From Phytophthora hibernalis (Eukaryota > Oomycota > Peronosporomycetes > Peronosporales > Peronosporaceae): DNA of 64,000 nucleotides. Numbering within the stretch: position 1 is the first letter of the stretch; the number at the start of each line of letters is the position of its first letter. Both the position numbers and the translations under genes were made by a program. The notes under the pieces are model-generated. The model was not told where the DNA came from. It made no database searches and saw nothing but the letters and a program-made list of their open reading frames with translations. Where the stretch lies: contig JAAKBF010000041.1 of the NCBI GenBank assembly GCA_012656075.1, forward strand, positions 248,001-312,000. The letters run 5' to 3'. Below are positions 22,349 to 33,345 of this stretch, piece by piece.

Positions 22349-23650
22349 GACTGACAGGTCATTCTTGGTTTGACTGGTTGCTTGACCACTGTACTATGTA
22401 CCAAAATAATTGGTGACATAAATACATTTCTCAAATATAAATACAGTTATTTTGGCCCAATTTGTGTTAGTTTTGGAGGACACAAGATAATTTTTGCTCG
22501 CAAACTAGGGGAAAGAGATTCACAACCCAGTTGGCTTTAAAAATGCGTTGTGAGTCCGAGGTCTTCCAATAGCAGCATTGTATATGTACCCAATTACTTT
22601 ATCGTAATTGTTTGGATCATTTTTTCAGTTATTTTATTGCAATCAGAATTGGCAACAAAGCCGCGACTTCGCACGGAACAGCTCTGGATTTTACTTTGAG
22701 CTCAACAAACTCTGTGTCAAAGTGAGTGTAAACATGGATTGGACGTGCAAAATTCACTTCATATTCATGTACACCATTTTTGGATTGTATTGATTCGGAG
22801 ATACTGATAGGAACGATACTCAAATGAAGACGAAAAATAAGCTGTACTTCGAAGTACATGTATTAGCAACATGTTGGTTGAAGGAGTATTGAAGGAATTC
22901 TAAATTCATCGATCTAGCATCACTTCGCTTCTAATTAAACGGTTGCTACTTGTAACTATGCCAATCATGCCTGCGTATTTACTCAAACCAAACCCTCCCA
23001 ATGCGAGTAACTTTTCCCCATGTACCACCGGGCGTAATAATTTCCCTAAATTTTGTTTGCCACGATAGCTGCAGGAAATGTTTCGTTCACACTATACGAA
23101 TAGTTTTCTGTGGATGATGCGTTTTTAGATTTTGTACGTAGTCTTGCATGAAAGTGATGCAATGCAACGACGCACGCATATTCTTACTACACCTACATTG
23201 TATTAATACCGGACAATAACCAACATGATGTGATGTCATCATTTTTTAATGGTCACGCGCTTCGATATCTGTACCGGTAGTGCATTCCAAACGTACGGAA
23301 TTTATCTACACACCACTGTAGTTTACGGTGCTCGGTATTATAGTAGTGTGTTGCTCGAAGAAAAATCATCCAAAATGATGCTCGAACGATCAGGATAAAT
23401 CGTCAGGTAAAACACGATTATAAGTGATATCATATCCAAGAGGTGTGTTGTCCTAATCTTCTGCTCAACCGCCACAAATAAAATAATCATCGATCCGGTT
23501 ATCAAATATAACAGGGTTTTAAAGCTTATTTGTTGAAGTATCTAAATCGTATTACGAAAATGCAAGGATTCAGACCTTGGTAGTAGGAATGGTTTTGGAT
23601 TGGTCGAGTGAAGAATGTCTAAAACGGTCTTTCACGTTTGAAACTGTTTA
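22349..23650. other. AT-rich intergenic stretch
   Basis: No gene recognised. It is more AT-rich than the rest and probably old transposon debris. It ends at the left TTA duplication (23648-23650) of the next Harbinger element. Confidence 0.45.
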
Positions 23651-23790
23651 GAGCATCTCCACTCGTGTGGGCTATGCTATTTCTATCACGAAAATTAAAT
23701 GCACGTTGATTGGCCACTTATAAATAGCAATAGAAATACAACTTTCGTTACCCAGTCGTGAAGGTGCGAGTTGCAGTGCAGACCTCTTCG

Positions 23791-25133
23791 ATGGACCTAC
23801 AATCTACGCTTGTCGACGACGACGACGACGCGATTGTCGGTGTACTTGCAAACGATGACGACGAGCTAGTTACAATACTGGCGATTTACCAGCGCAAGCG
23901 ACGGCAGCGCTTACGCCCTCGCCGCGGATCTGTATTTGGTAGGGCGAAGACACGAGATCGAGACATCCAGCTCGGGCACTATTCAATCATGCGTGACTAT
24001 CTTGGTCCCAGCGCAGTTTATGATGAGCCTTTGTTTCAACGACGCTATCGGCTCCCAACCTCGCTCTTTAGGCGGCTACTACGTGAAGTATCAAGCGCCA
24101 ACCCATACTTCCAGCAGAAGCCCGACGCTGTTGGCAAGATGGGTGCTTCGCCAGAGAAGAAGCTAACTGCTGCTCTTCGAATGCTCGGAGGTGGGACTTC
24201 TGCAGACGCTCAAGATGAATACTGTCGTCTTGCAGAGGCTACAGTGATGGATAGTCTTCATGAATTTTGCAAGACTGTAGTCGAAGTTTATGGAGAGGTT
24301 TATTTGCGCTCGCCTACTGCCACTGATGTTGCGAAAATTCTTCGTTTTAACGAGAATCGTGGTATGCCTGGTCTGCTGGGTTCTTTAGACTGTACACATT
24401 GGAGGTGGAAAAACTGCCCTACGGCTTGGCATGGGCAATATCAGGGAAAGGAGGGAGCCCGACAGTCGTCCTCGAAGCAGTTGCGACTGCAGACCGCTGG
24501 ATATGGCACTCCTTCTTTGGCATACCAGGATCTAACAATGATATCAACATGCTTGATCGCTCACCTTTGTTGCATAGTTTCCTCAACAATACTGGCCCTC
24601 GCGTCAGCTATAAAATTGGCGAGGAACATTACGACACACCGTATTATTTTGTTGACGGCATTTACCCGTCATGGTCCACATTCATTTCCGCTTTCGTAGA
24701 GCCCATTGATCGAACCAAAATGGCCTTCACGAAAGCACATGAAGCCATTAGAAAAGATGTTGAATGCGCGTTCGGCATTTTAAAATCTCGCTTTGCGGTG
24801 CTAGCTGTTCCATCACGTTTGTGGTACAAAGTGCGAATGAAGTATGTGATTTATTGTTGCATTCTATTGCACAATATGATCATAGAGCTACGTGAAGAGG
24901 GTGTTCCAGACTATCTACCTGACCCTTATGAAACGGACGGCGTCGCAGAACACACTGAAGAACGCGACCGGGATGTATTTCTTGACGATGCTACGAGTGC
25001 AATCGATGAACTAGGAAGCGGTTCGACTATGGAAATGTGCAAGCGACTCAAAACACTGCAGGACGAAAATGCAAGTAAAGCATTCCGCGAAGTGCTTTGC
25101 AGGCACTACTGGAATTGGAATGCTACACACTAA
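23791..25133 (+). pseudogene. Harbinger-type transposase (plant-transposon-protein family), one -1 frameshift
   Basis: The ATG at 23791 starts an acidic N-terminus, then a basic patch (YQRKRRQRLRPRR), then a helical region. The first catalytic Asp is in LGSLDCTHWRWKNCP (about 24380), the second in GIPGSNNDINMLDRSP (about 24540), and the Glu in RKDVECAFGILKSRF (about 24770), followed by CCILLHNMI. The frame shifts once near 24450 (loss of one base in a G/A-rich run). If that is a sequence error the gene is complete, about 447 residues. It acts with the Myb-like partner on the opposite strand. Confidence 0.85.
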
Positions 25134-25714
25134 AGTAGAATTGGTAGAATAATTCTTTGACAATTCATTTTTATTTTGTTACAAGAGGCTAACGCATTGT
25201 GATATACTCATCTAAATTGTGAAAAATGCAGCATGGATTGTAGTGAATGTACATATCCGCCTGGCCTCGAAGCATGGTTAAGCTACGACCACTCGCTGTT
25301 ATTATGTAGCAAGATGATCGTCAAATAGTTGTTGGCGTACGCCTTAAGACTTAATGCAGTATAGATTGCCGTGAGGGTACCTCTCCGAATGTTTCGAGAC
25401 CAACTGATGCTTTGTCACCTCCCCTTGTCCTTCTTCATGCCGGTCATCGCGTCCTTGCTGGTCTCCAATTCCACGTTCTCCATCCAGTGGCTCAGCGACA
25501 TGAGCAGTACTACCAATTGATCTGTTATCTACGCGAGCAGTGTCAAAATCACTCGTTACTTGAGTACGAGTGATGATGTTCAGGTAACCCGGTTGGCGAA
25601 CTTGAACAAGGTCATCACCAACTGCACTTTCTCCAGGAACGTCACCATTACGGACTTCTCTATCAAAAGCAACGCAAGCAGCCGAGGTCTCACCGATAGT
25701 TGCTGAAAGACGCA

Positions 25715-26290
25715 TTACCGCATAAAAACGAAAAATGCCTTGGATTCTTCGGATTCAAGGTTTGTTTTGAACAGATCAATGTTCATCTGCTCTTCAATGA
25801 GGTCATTCTTTCTCTGCATTTGACGCAGTAGCGCTTCATTGCGCATTTGGTGTTATCAGCGATCAGCTGCTGTAAGATCTTAGACTCGTCTGCGTCGGCA
25901 GCTAAATCGGCTTTTGCCTTTTTGCTTCCGTCTGGGCGATCCGTATCCTCCACAGTATCCCCACCAGCACTTATTGTGGCACCCGAAGCGCACGCAATGC
26001 CATCCATGAACCTGTGAGACTTCCTAAGAATCCCCAGCACGTCTCAAACGCACAAGAATTGCCTTCTTTCGCGGCGAATAGCGCGCGAACATCGATCAGC
26101 AGGTCGTCAGCACTTTTATCAGACTGGTTTCGACATTTTACAGCACCCCAATACCCAACCAATTTTGCGACATTATGCGAGATAGAAAACCAGCGATTCC
26201 GAAGTGCCTGAACAGATCGGGAGTCCTCCTTGCTGGAGTGTTTAATGACTCCATTGAAGCCGTCCAAAATCCGTTTCCAAAATGTTGCTG
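25715..26290 (-). pseudogene. Harbinger Myb/NAM-like partner, 5' end lost in foldback
   Basis: The fragment reads FWKRILDGFNGVIK, then QALRNRWFSISHNVAKLVGY, then FAAKEGNSCAFETCWGFLGS, a Myb/NAM-like DNA-binding pattern typical of Harbinger partner proteins. A basic linker follows, and after a frame change near 25850 a coiled-coil end (EALLRQMQRKNDLIEEQ). The stop is at 25715. Upstream of FWKRI there is an in-frame TGA and then foldback sequence, so the true N-terminus is missing. Confidence 0.68.
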
Positions 26291-26580
26291 CTCCGTGCTG
26301 TCAATAGACGAAGCTTTAGTCCGAGTTTACCTCAGTATATCTCAGAGATTTATCAGTATATCTCAGATCCGAGTTTACCTCAGTATATCTCAGAGATCCG
26401 AGTTTACCTCAGTATATCTCAGAGATTTATCAGTATATCTCAGAGATTTATTGAGGTAAACTCGACTAAAGCTTCGTCTATTGACAGCACGGAGCAGCAA
26501 CATTTTGGAAACGGATTTTGGACGGCTTCAATGGAGTCATTAAACACACCAGCAAGGAGGACTCCCGATCTGTTCAGGCA
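26205..26580. repeat. foldback: 130-bp inverted arms around a short tandem array
   Basis: The arms are 26205-26334 and 26452-26580 and nearly identical. Both carry the start of the Myb-like coding segment (GFNGVIKH). The centre (26335-26451) is made of repeats of GTATATCTCAGAG and AGATTTATCA. A further inverted piece follows at 26581-26625. It probably arose by a hairpin-type rearrangement inside the element. Confidence 0.92.
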
Positions 26581-26935
26581 ATAAATCTCTGAGATATACT
26601 GAGGTACTCTGGACTAAAGCTTCGTCTTCGTTGGGGCCCCAACGACGTCCGCGACCCATGCTTTAATACGTACTTTGAATTCGTTTGCAGACACCGTTGT
26701 CCGGAAGAAGGATCGAAAGTGGTTGCACGCTGTGACAACGGCTATTTGGATAGATCAGGTGCGCTATTCCTGCCCAGAATAGATCACAACACGGTAATTT
26801 ATGCAGCCAAGTAGCAATAGAACCCCGACTGGAGCACCTCTGGCTATTCTAACGGTTTTTGACCGTAATGTACTCGTTCCAATAGCAATACAGCACCCGA
26901 CTGGAGATGCACTTAGAAGTCCAAAACCTTTCAAA

Positions 26936-27090
26936 AGTGTCTAAAAGTCAATGAAGCTTGGAGTGCACCACAACAAGAGCTCCAAGACGTCCGAAAGTGT
27001 CTAAAAGTCAATGAAGCTTGGAGGGCACCACACCGTCCAAAAGTGTCTAAAAGTCGATGCAGCTTGGAGTACACTATATCAAGAGCTTAT
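26936..27090. repeat. tandem repeat, three imperfect units
   Basis: The units begin with AAGTGTCTAAAAGTCAATG and contain GAAGCTTGGAG. They start near 26936, 26996 and 27042, so the spacing is about 60 then 46 bp. It lies just outside the right end of the Harbinger element. Confidence 0.85.
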
Positions 27091-27998
27091 ACAACTTACC
27101 GTCACTACGTATATCCGGTGGCTTCCAGGGCCGCGCAATGTTCGGAGCTGAACCAAATTTAAAGGCAGCAGCTGCCCAAGTGTATTAGCACTTGGGCAGT
27201 GGCCAGTGGCCAACTCAGTAGGCCTACGCACGCAGTAGGCTACTGCGCGCATGGAAGGAAACACTAATCGTAATGCGCTGCGTTCTGCGCTAGCGCATCG
27301 CAGCTCTCAATAGGCATCTCGACGTCCACGACCTTGGCACGTCTGTTGCTGTTGATCTGTCTGACAGACAGTGTATGTGCCTTGCTGCGTGCCCCACATA
27401 TTGTCCCTGTCATAATAGTTGATCCAAAAATATTAACACATGCCACATTTCGAGCTGCAGTACCTTCAATTTAGGTCGGCCAGGACTGTACGGGTCACCA
27501 ACAGAATGCTTCGCTAATAAGCTATCGAATAGTGTTGTTTAAAAGGCATCAGCCCAGTTTAAGAATGGTGCGAGCCTGCCAACTCCACAGGGAAAGCGGG
27601 TTGTGATTGTGGTGGCCTCCAAATACTTCATCGTCGAGAAGCAGGCAGGCCGCGGACAAGCAAAAGGACCACGCAGACACCTCCCCAAGTGTTTTGGGGT
27701 CATGTAGGCATTGGTTTCGCGCGCACGCAGCCTACATCAGTGGTGCGGGCCCTCCAAATGAGCAGGTATAGCCACTCTGCGCAACTTATCGAAATCTATC
27801 AGTTTCCTTTAATAACCAATATATTGATTTGTGACTTGACAATGTTAGCCAAGAGACGACCCATGATTACTCTAATAATTGATTTATCGGAGTAAGTACG
27901 AGCCGTTATCGTTTCATGCCATTTTTGGTCCGACGTCTCCAATAATCTGGCTCTATGCGAAAACACGTATCCCCGTATGTTTGTGTCTCAACCAATTC
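27091..27998. other. intergenic stretch, no gene recognised
   Basis: It contains a small inverted repeat, CTGCCCAAGTG-TATTAG-CACTTGGGCAG (27172-27199). No coding feature could be supported. Confidence 0.4.
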
Positions 27999-28231
27999 GA
28001 ACTTCGGGGAAGACTATGAAGGGCCCGCCAGCTGGGAGTGCCCTCACAGAAAACGAACAATTCCGGTATAAACACCACAAGCGCATTACCGGTATCGTCG
28101 GCAACGCTTGTCAGCGGATGTGCCGTTGCCAACGAAAATGGCTGCAGCGTTCTGATGCGATTCGTAGACAGGTTTAGATGTACAGCTTTAGCTCGCCAAG
28201 CCGTCCGCCATGTACGACAAAGTCTAACCTC

Positions 28232-29068
28232 CTGACATAGCAGGAGTTGCTGTCTCTAAGATACGCCCAGCGTTCTCGTCGTCCGGCTACGCCATAGTGA
28301 GTTTGCAGCTGCCTTCCGCGGTTATTGACGCGCTCCTCGAAGAGGCCAAGGCTCGGACCTACTCTCCTGTTTTCCGGTAGGTGGGAGGTGCACTGGACGA
28401 CAAGTTCCGAAGCCAATCCCGGGTCAGTAGAATGAGCTCGGAGCTCCGCCTCGCAGCAAATGCAGTACAGGAAGATGCTGCTGTACGGGACAGCAACTTT
28501 AATCCTTGCGTGGTCTCGTTTATGCATTCGAGGCCAGGGGGTCCGACCAAGAGCCCCACCAAGATTACACAGAAGAAGTCCGTGCCTCTGTAGGCGCCAG
28601 ATTTGTTGGCACTGTTCCAGCAAGTGTGGTTATATCGCTGGAAACTTGGACTAGAATTCGTGTGTTTGCGGGTTGTTTTGAATATGCAAGACCACAGAAG
28701 GAGCTGGTACTGGATATACCACCGGGATATGCAGTGGTGTTTCGAGGTGACCTGTTTCATAGTGGAGTAGGCTACACCGAGTCAAACTATCGACTTCACT
28801 GCTATCGATTCTGCAAAGGTATGAAGTGGACCCCGATGTTGTGTCTAACACTCTTTTCGTGTGCCAATACTGTGAACACTTGGAGCATACATCTAGTCGT
28901 GTACGTCAGCATCGATAATTTTGCACCGAAAATCCCGATGCAGAAGCACATCGACTTGCACGACGAGAGCTACAGAATCGTCGAGGTGTATTCCCTTGCA
29001 AAAGCTGCGACCTGGTTTTCGAGGTTCGCAGTACAGTGCGCTCTCATGTTGCTTCCCAACATAAATAA
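28232..29068 (+). pseudogene. 2-oxoglutarate/Fe(II) oxygenase-like protein with C-terminal zinc fingers
   Basis: An N-terminal part (SGYAIVSLQLPSAVIDALL) leads into a double-stranded beta-helix-type core. The H-x-D iron motif is in DQEPHQDYTEE (about 28550), the distal His in RGDLFHSGVGY (about 28755), and the Arg expected to hold 2-oxoglutarate in NYRLHCYR (about 28795). After one more frame change two zinc-finger-like units follow: FVCQYCEHLEH...RQHR (about 28857-28914) and FPCKSCDLVFE...RSHVASQH (about 28990-29062). Frame changes near 28545 (at GGGGG) and 28815 are both apparent one-base losses. In-frame TAG near 28378 and TAA near 28915 are also present. Substrate unknown; the fingers suggest a nucleic acid. 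The start is not determined. Confidence 0.65.
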
Positions 29069-29514
29069 ATTATTATCCTTTTAAAAAAATCATTTCGGTT
29101 TCAAGTTGTTTTATATTGGAATTTATTATGTGAAAATATAATCGAAAGCTAATCGTACGGATTCGACCCTGCATATCGCCACGAACGAGCCGGTGTGTGG
29201 CTTTGATGAAAAACATTCGTGAAGCTCGGCAGAGTTTGACCTTGTTGCTGCGCTGTGCTATTTGTATCCGATTGTTGTGTTCCGAAAACAGTAGAATCTG
29301 GTTCTGGGAACGTGGTTGGTGTTAGCGTGCGATCATTACTCTCGACGCGCTCGAAGAAGACTGGATCTCTTGCTGTACCTGCTTCCCCGTTGTTTCTTTT
29401 GTGGTTGTTCGGTCTTGTTTTATGCGAGCGTTTTCCTCGGGCAGGAGGGAATCTAGGATACGGTATGTGACTTGTCGCTCATCCTCTTCGCCACCCTGTA
29501 TCCACCAGTGTTTG

Positions 29515-31230
29515 TCAAACTGCTCTGGCATCAAAACAAACGTCCTTCTGACTCAATAATTTTGATGAGTTCGTGAACGCATGGTCTTCCGTGCACAACC
29601 CGAAAGATACTAGTGCAGCTCGTTCTCGTTTCATCATTAACAATGATACAACGAGCCTCGTTCCAGAGTTTATCTGTTTCGTAAAGAGCCCAATTTGTAA
29701 TAATTCGAACACAAGCGTCGAACTCTGAATACTGAAGTTGATGAGGGACGATGGTCTCGTTCCGACACAGTTTCTCACGGGTGGTGTTTGCAGCGGAAAG
29801 CCACCAATGCAGCAGCTTTTGAAAACGGTGAACAAATCACCGCGTGTTGACTTTATCCAACGCTTGCATTGTGCATGAGTACCTTCCACGGCAGACGTGT
29901 CACGAATACCGAAATGCATGAACTTGTCGATTCTGACTTTCACGATCTTGTATTCATACTTCCACCAATGTTTATCGAGATACGCAGCAAGCTGCGCATT
30001 CGACTTCACTAGCGTCGCTTTATTTGCTTGTAAATCTTCTTCAGTTTCAGAATCAACAGTCCGATAGAAAAGTGCCATAAATTTGTCGGTCGCCAAAGTG
30101 TTGATACTCTTAGGCTGACCAGGGGATGCATTCGCGACTGTAATTTTTCCCAACACCTCTCTGGTTTTACTTAGCACATTTTTGTTCATGTGCCAGCGAC
30201 AAATGATCGTGGGAACATCGGGAAAAACAGCGGCAAGTGCATTCATCAACGCTTAATCCCTGTCAGTTAAGATCACGCGAGGTTCTGGAACATCGTATTC
30301 CACCATCACCAGACGCAGCATATTCAGGGCCCAAATGTAGTCAGGCTTCTGTTCTCCTGGGAGCCATGCCTGGCAGATAGGAAGTACTGTGTCCATTCCA
30401 GTGAGAGCGATGACGTTCAGGAGGGGAGTTCAAACTTGTTCGTCTTGTTGGTACAATCCATAACCAGAATGTCCGAGTTAGACTTGTATAGCTTCGCAGT
30501 TGAAGGATGCCCCCACAACAAATACTTGAGACGCTGGGTCTGTGGGTAAAGCTCAAATCTGTAGAAAACGCTCATTGCGAAGGTCTTTGAAAAGGGCCTC
30601 CTTAGGAGTATCCGTTACAAGCACGCACCGACGTGCTGCGTTCTTGAAATTGGCAATATCCTTCGGAAGCACCAGGGACTCAGGGTGTTGGTCCAGGACT
30701 GTGGCGTAAATGTTGGCTGCAGGAACGCCAGCAGCAGATTGAGCTTCAACCAAACCTTGCAAAGAGATCTGTGAGTTTATATTTTCACCGATGACTGTTC
30801 CAGCTGACCTCTGACGGTGTGCAGCGTGAATACGAGCGTCGATGGAAGGCTTGTGATTGTGGAGAGCGCAACCGTTCCCAGTATGAACGATTGCTCACTC
30901 GCATGCCGGTTCCTCTCTGATGAGAGCACGTAGAGATAATCTTATGGGACAGTCACATCGCTTCGACCCTGGTTTGGGCCACACACGCTCCTCGTTGGTA
31001 AGCTTGCGAGTATTTGTTGGCTTGCCCGAGCGGTCGCATTCGAAGTTGCGAACACAAATTTCACCGTTGTCGTTTTTCCTTGTGCGTCTTCGAGATACAT
31101 TGAAGCCGTGCGTCCTCGACCATGCGTGCAGAGCTGCCTCGGCCACGTCGAGACTTGCATACGACGCCTCTGGCGGGGGCTCAATTCGAAGCAGTGTCTC
31201 CGCCGATATTTTCCAAGGATTCTATAACCA
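29515..31230 (-). pseudogene. MULE (FAR1-like) transposase, broken
   Basis: Read leftward. A zinc-binding FAR1/WRKY-GCM1-like domain has RNFECDRSG and SKRCDCPIRLSLR (31100-30910). The transposase core follows with Asp 1 in ILVMDCTNKTNKFEL (about 30460), Asp 2 in RVILTDRD (about 30265), CRWHMNKNVLSK (about 30190) and Glu in SAVEGTHAQCKRWI (about 29885). A TAA directly follows LTDRD and a frame change lies near 30425. The C-terminus is an extended tail. It would mobilise the element bounded by the 141-bp TIRs. Confidence 0.85.
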
Positions 31231-31473
31231 GCAGCAGGCAACCAAGCAAAACGAGAAAGCAAAACGAGAAATGGAGCATAGGACGAGTCTGTTTTTGTGG
31301 TGATTTCAACGACCTTTCATCAGTGCAGCCGTTTTCGTCGGCAACGGCACATCCGCTCACAAGCGTTGCCGACGATACCGGTAATGCGCTTGTGGTGTTT
31401 ATAACGGTATTGTTCGTTTTCTGTGAGGGCGCTCCCCAGCTGGCGGGCCCTCCATAGTCTTCCCCCGAACTTC

Positions 31474-32127
31474 ATATTGCAAATAACCCTAATAGAACCC
31501 TTTCCCTAAACTTTTAGAGCGCGGAAACCCTTTGTTTTGGCTTGCCTATCTCAAAACTACTGCGAATTAGCCAAAACGGACGTCAGATTCGGAAACTAAA
31601 GCGTCTCTTTCACCCTATATCTAACTATCGTTTATGATTTTGTCAAGTTATCCCAGTCATTTTATGCGCCCAACGTTTGGATCAACTATTATGACGGGAA
31701 CAATACTTGGTAGACTCCGGAGAAAAACTGTAGATGGTCCCTGATTGGATGTCCTGCTACAATATTGTACATGCCAAACGAGTTAAAAAAGTTATGCACC
31801 ATGTCGCTGTCGCCCAACACACGTTTTTGGTACTCTCAAAAATCAAAGTAAAACTGCACACAAACAGGGCTGCGTTCTCTATTTATTTTGTATTTTTCTT
31901 CTTGTTATCCTCACCAAGGGCACCGCGCAGCCAACCTGGTCATGTTCGTTTCCCCTATCTTCGCTGTCTCGATCGCCGGTGCATTCTTGGTTGGATCGCC
32001 AGACGCGTGCTGCTCAAACTTCGGTTCTGGATAGGTTGCTGCACATGTTTGTGCGGCTTCGTTCCTGTTGCACCGACCAGTCTGACCCGTGAAGCAGCGC
32101 ACGCGATCGTATTGTGGCTGGTTACAC
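31474..32127. other. intergenic stretch separating the transposon half from the gene-dense half
   Basis: No gene recognised. It holds the right flank of the MULE and the 3' flank of the convergent eIF4E gene. Confidence 0.45.
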
Positions 32128-32959
32128 TTAGTGCTTCTTGTACAAAAACTCATTGGACACCCAGGGCGTGCCAGAGCTGCTCGAGTTGACCACGTCCAGC
32201 GTCTTATTGCGGATGTCGTCCGCCTTGGCGCGACTCACGCCTCGCAGCCAGATCTCATAGCGGTAGTTGTTGCCGGAGTCCTTCTTGTCCTTCTTGTTGT
32301 TCTGTGCGGCCACAAAAGATTGAGTCAGACCTCTGCACATAAAGATCGTATCATATCAATCAAATCAGCAGCTCCAAACTCCAGCGCATACCTTGTGGAT
32401 GACTCGCACGCCCGTGACTTCGTTGCCCGGGTCAATGAGCTCTCCAATGGCACCTAGCACTAGCTTCTCCCAGAACTCGTCCAGCTCCTGAGCTCCCACC
32501 TCTGGCAATTGCAACGAAACGAATGAGTCCACAGCTTCTCTACACGTCCACAAGACGCACTTGCCTTTCCGGATGGACCACTCGCCGCCGTTCTTGTTCT
32601 CCGGGTCCTCCCACTCGGGCACGATGCCCTCCTTGAACACAGCGATGCCCTCCACCGTTCGGTCCGCGAATTTCTTGCGCGTGAAGCCGTCAAACAGCAC
32701 CTGGCTGCGTTCCCATCCACAATATAACAAAATACGATTACAGATACACGTTAGATATTGTAACAACAGCTGAAGACAACGGAATGACGCACCTGGGCGA
32801 CGGGATGTTGTTCCAGTAGCCCCAGAATTCCTCCACGGAGCTGAAGCTGCAGAGCTTGAAGAGCTTGTCACCGTATGACATGTTCTTCCCCTGCTCACGC
32901 TGCTCCCAGATGGCCCAGGGCTCATTGAGCTCGTGCTTCTCGTTGTCTCCAGACGCCAT
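32128..32959 (-). CDS. EIF4E: eukaryotic translation initiation factor 4E
   Basis: The product is the cytosolic mRNA cap-binding subunit of eIF4F. There are three exons (32793-32959, 32392-32704, 32128-32301) with 88- and 90-nt GT-AG introns, giving 217 residues, the usual eIF4E length. Recognised by NEPWAIWEQREQG, SVEEFWGYWNNIPSP (cap-binding and eIF4G-binding core), PEWEDPENKNGGEW, VLWTCREAVDSF and NYRYEIWLRG. The Trp residues that stack on the cap are present in the expected places. The ATG at 32959 begins MASGDNEKHELNEPW. This is one of the few multi-exon genes here with no frame problem. Confidence 0.95.
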
Positions 32960-33102
32960 CGTGTGCCGTATCCTGCTGCTTGGCGTGGTCGTGCTGTGTC
33001 TATATCGATGGAGGGGGTCGGTCAGTGCCGACCCTGATTTGCCAAAAGTACCACGCGATACTACTTTTGATTCGTTGAAATAAAAAGGATGCAAAATGCG
33101 TT

Positions 33103-33217
33103 TGGATTTACGTAAGCTACCAGTTGACTACACTCGTATTAGACAACAGATCATGTCGTAGACTTACTGCTGCTTGCGTTTGGGAGGATCTCACGCGCAA
33201 TCTCTGACTTGTCGGCT
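33103..33217 (-). repeat. decayed partial duplicate of the enoyl-CoA hydratase 3' end
   Basis: The phrases GGATTTACGTAAG, CCAGTTGACTACACTCG and TCTCACGCGCAATCTC occur here and, in the same order, at 36061-36095 and 36315-36340. About 170 bp between the last two blocks is missing here. It therefore copies the 3' flank and last exon of the gene at 36129, and lies between eIF4E and the S33 gene. Confidence 0.85.
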
Positions 33218-33345
33218 CTGAAGAAGAGAAACAACACAAAGTATTGATGCTTCACTTTGTCTTACTAAGACAAGTTCGTCATTGATCATCACTACTTAAA
33301 GTTGTATGTATCGGCGGGCCTACCTCGAAAGATCTTCAGAAGCGT

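Larger units (their letters stand above)
23651..26912. mobile_element. PIF/Harbinger element with TTA duplication and internal foldback
   Basis: The left end is GAGCATCTCC and the right end, reverse complemented, is GTGCATCTCC; weaker similarity continues inward (ACTCGTGTGG against AGTCGGGTGC). TTA flanks both ends (23648-23650 and 26913-26915). The element is 3262 bp. It holds a rightward transposase and a leftward Myb-like gene, convergent as in the element at 18859, plus a 376-bp foldback near its right end. Confidence 0.85.
28007..31465. mobile_element. MULE with 141-bp TIRs, 8-bp target duplication and an oxygenase cargo gene
   Basis: The TIRs are 28007-28147 and 31324-31465, nearly identical when one is reverse complemented, both beginning GGGGAAGACTATG (right GGGG-G). 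The 8-bp direct repeat CGAACTTC flanks it exactly (27999-28006 and 31466-31473). Total 3459 bp. Two convergent genes lie inside: an oxygenase-like gene rightward and a MULE transposase leftward. Confidence 0.93.

Noticed and set aside
25344..25717. 123-codon minus-strand frame beyond the Myb-like gene
   Set aside because: Lies after the natural end of the partner protein (stop at 25715) and lacks family features.
26335..26451. CRISPR-like array
   Set aside because: The short repeats are contiguous, of unequal spacing and without unique spacers, inside a eukaryotic transposon foldback.
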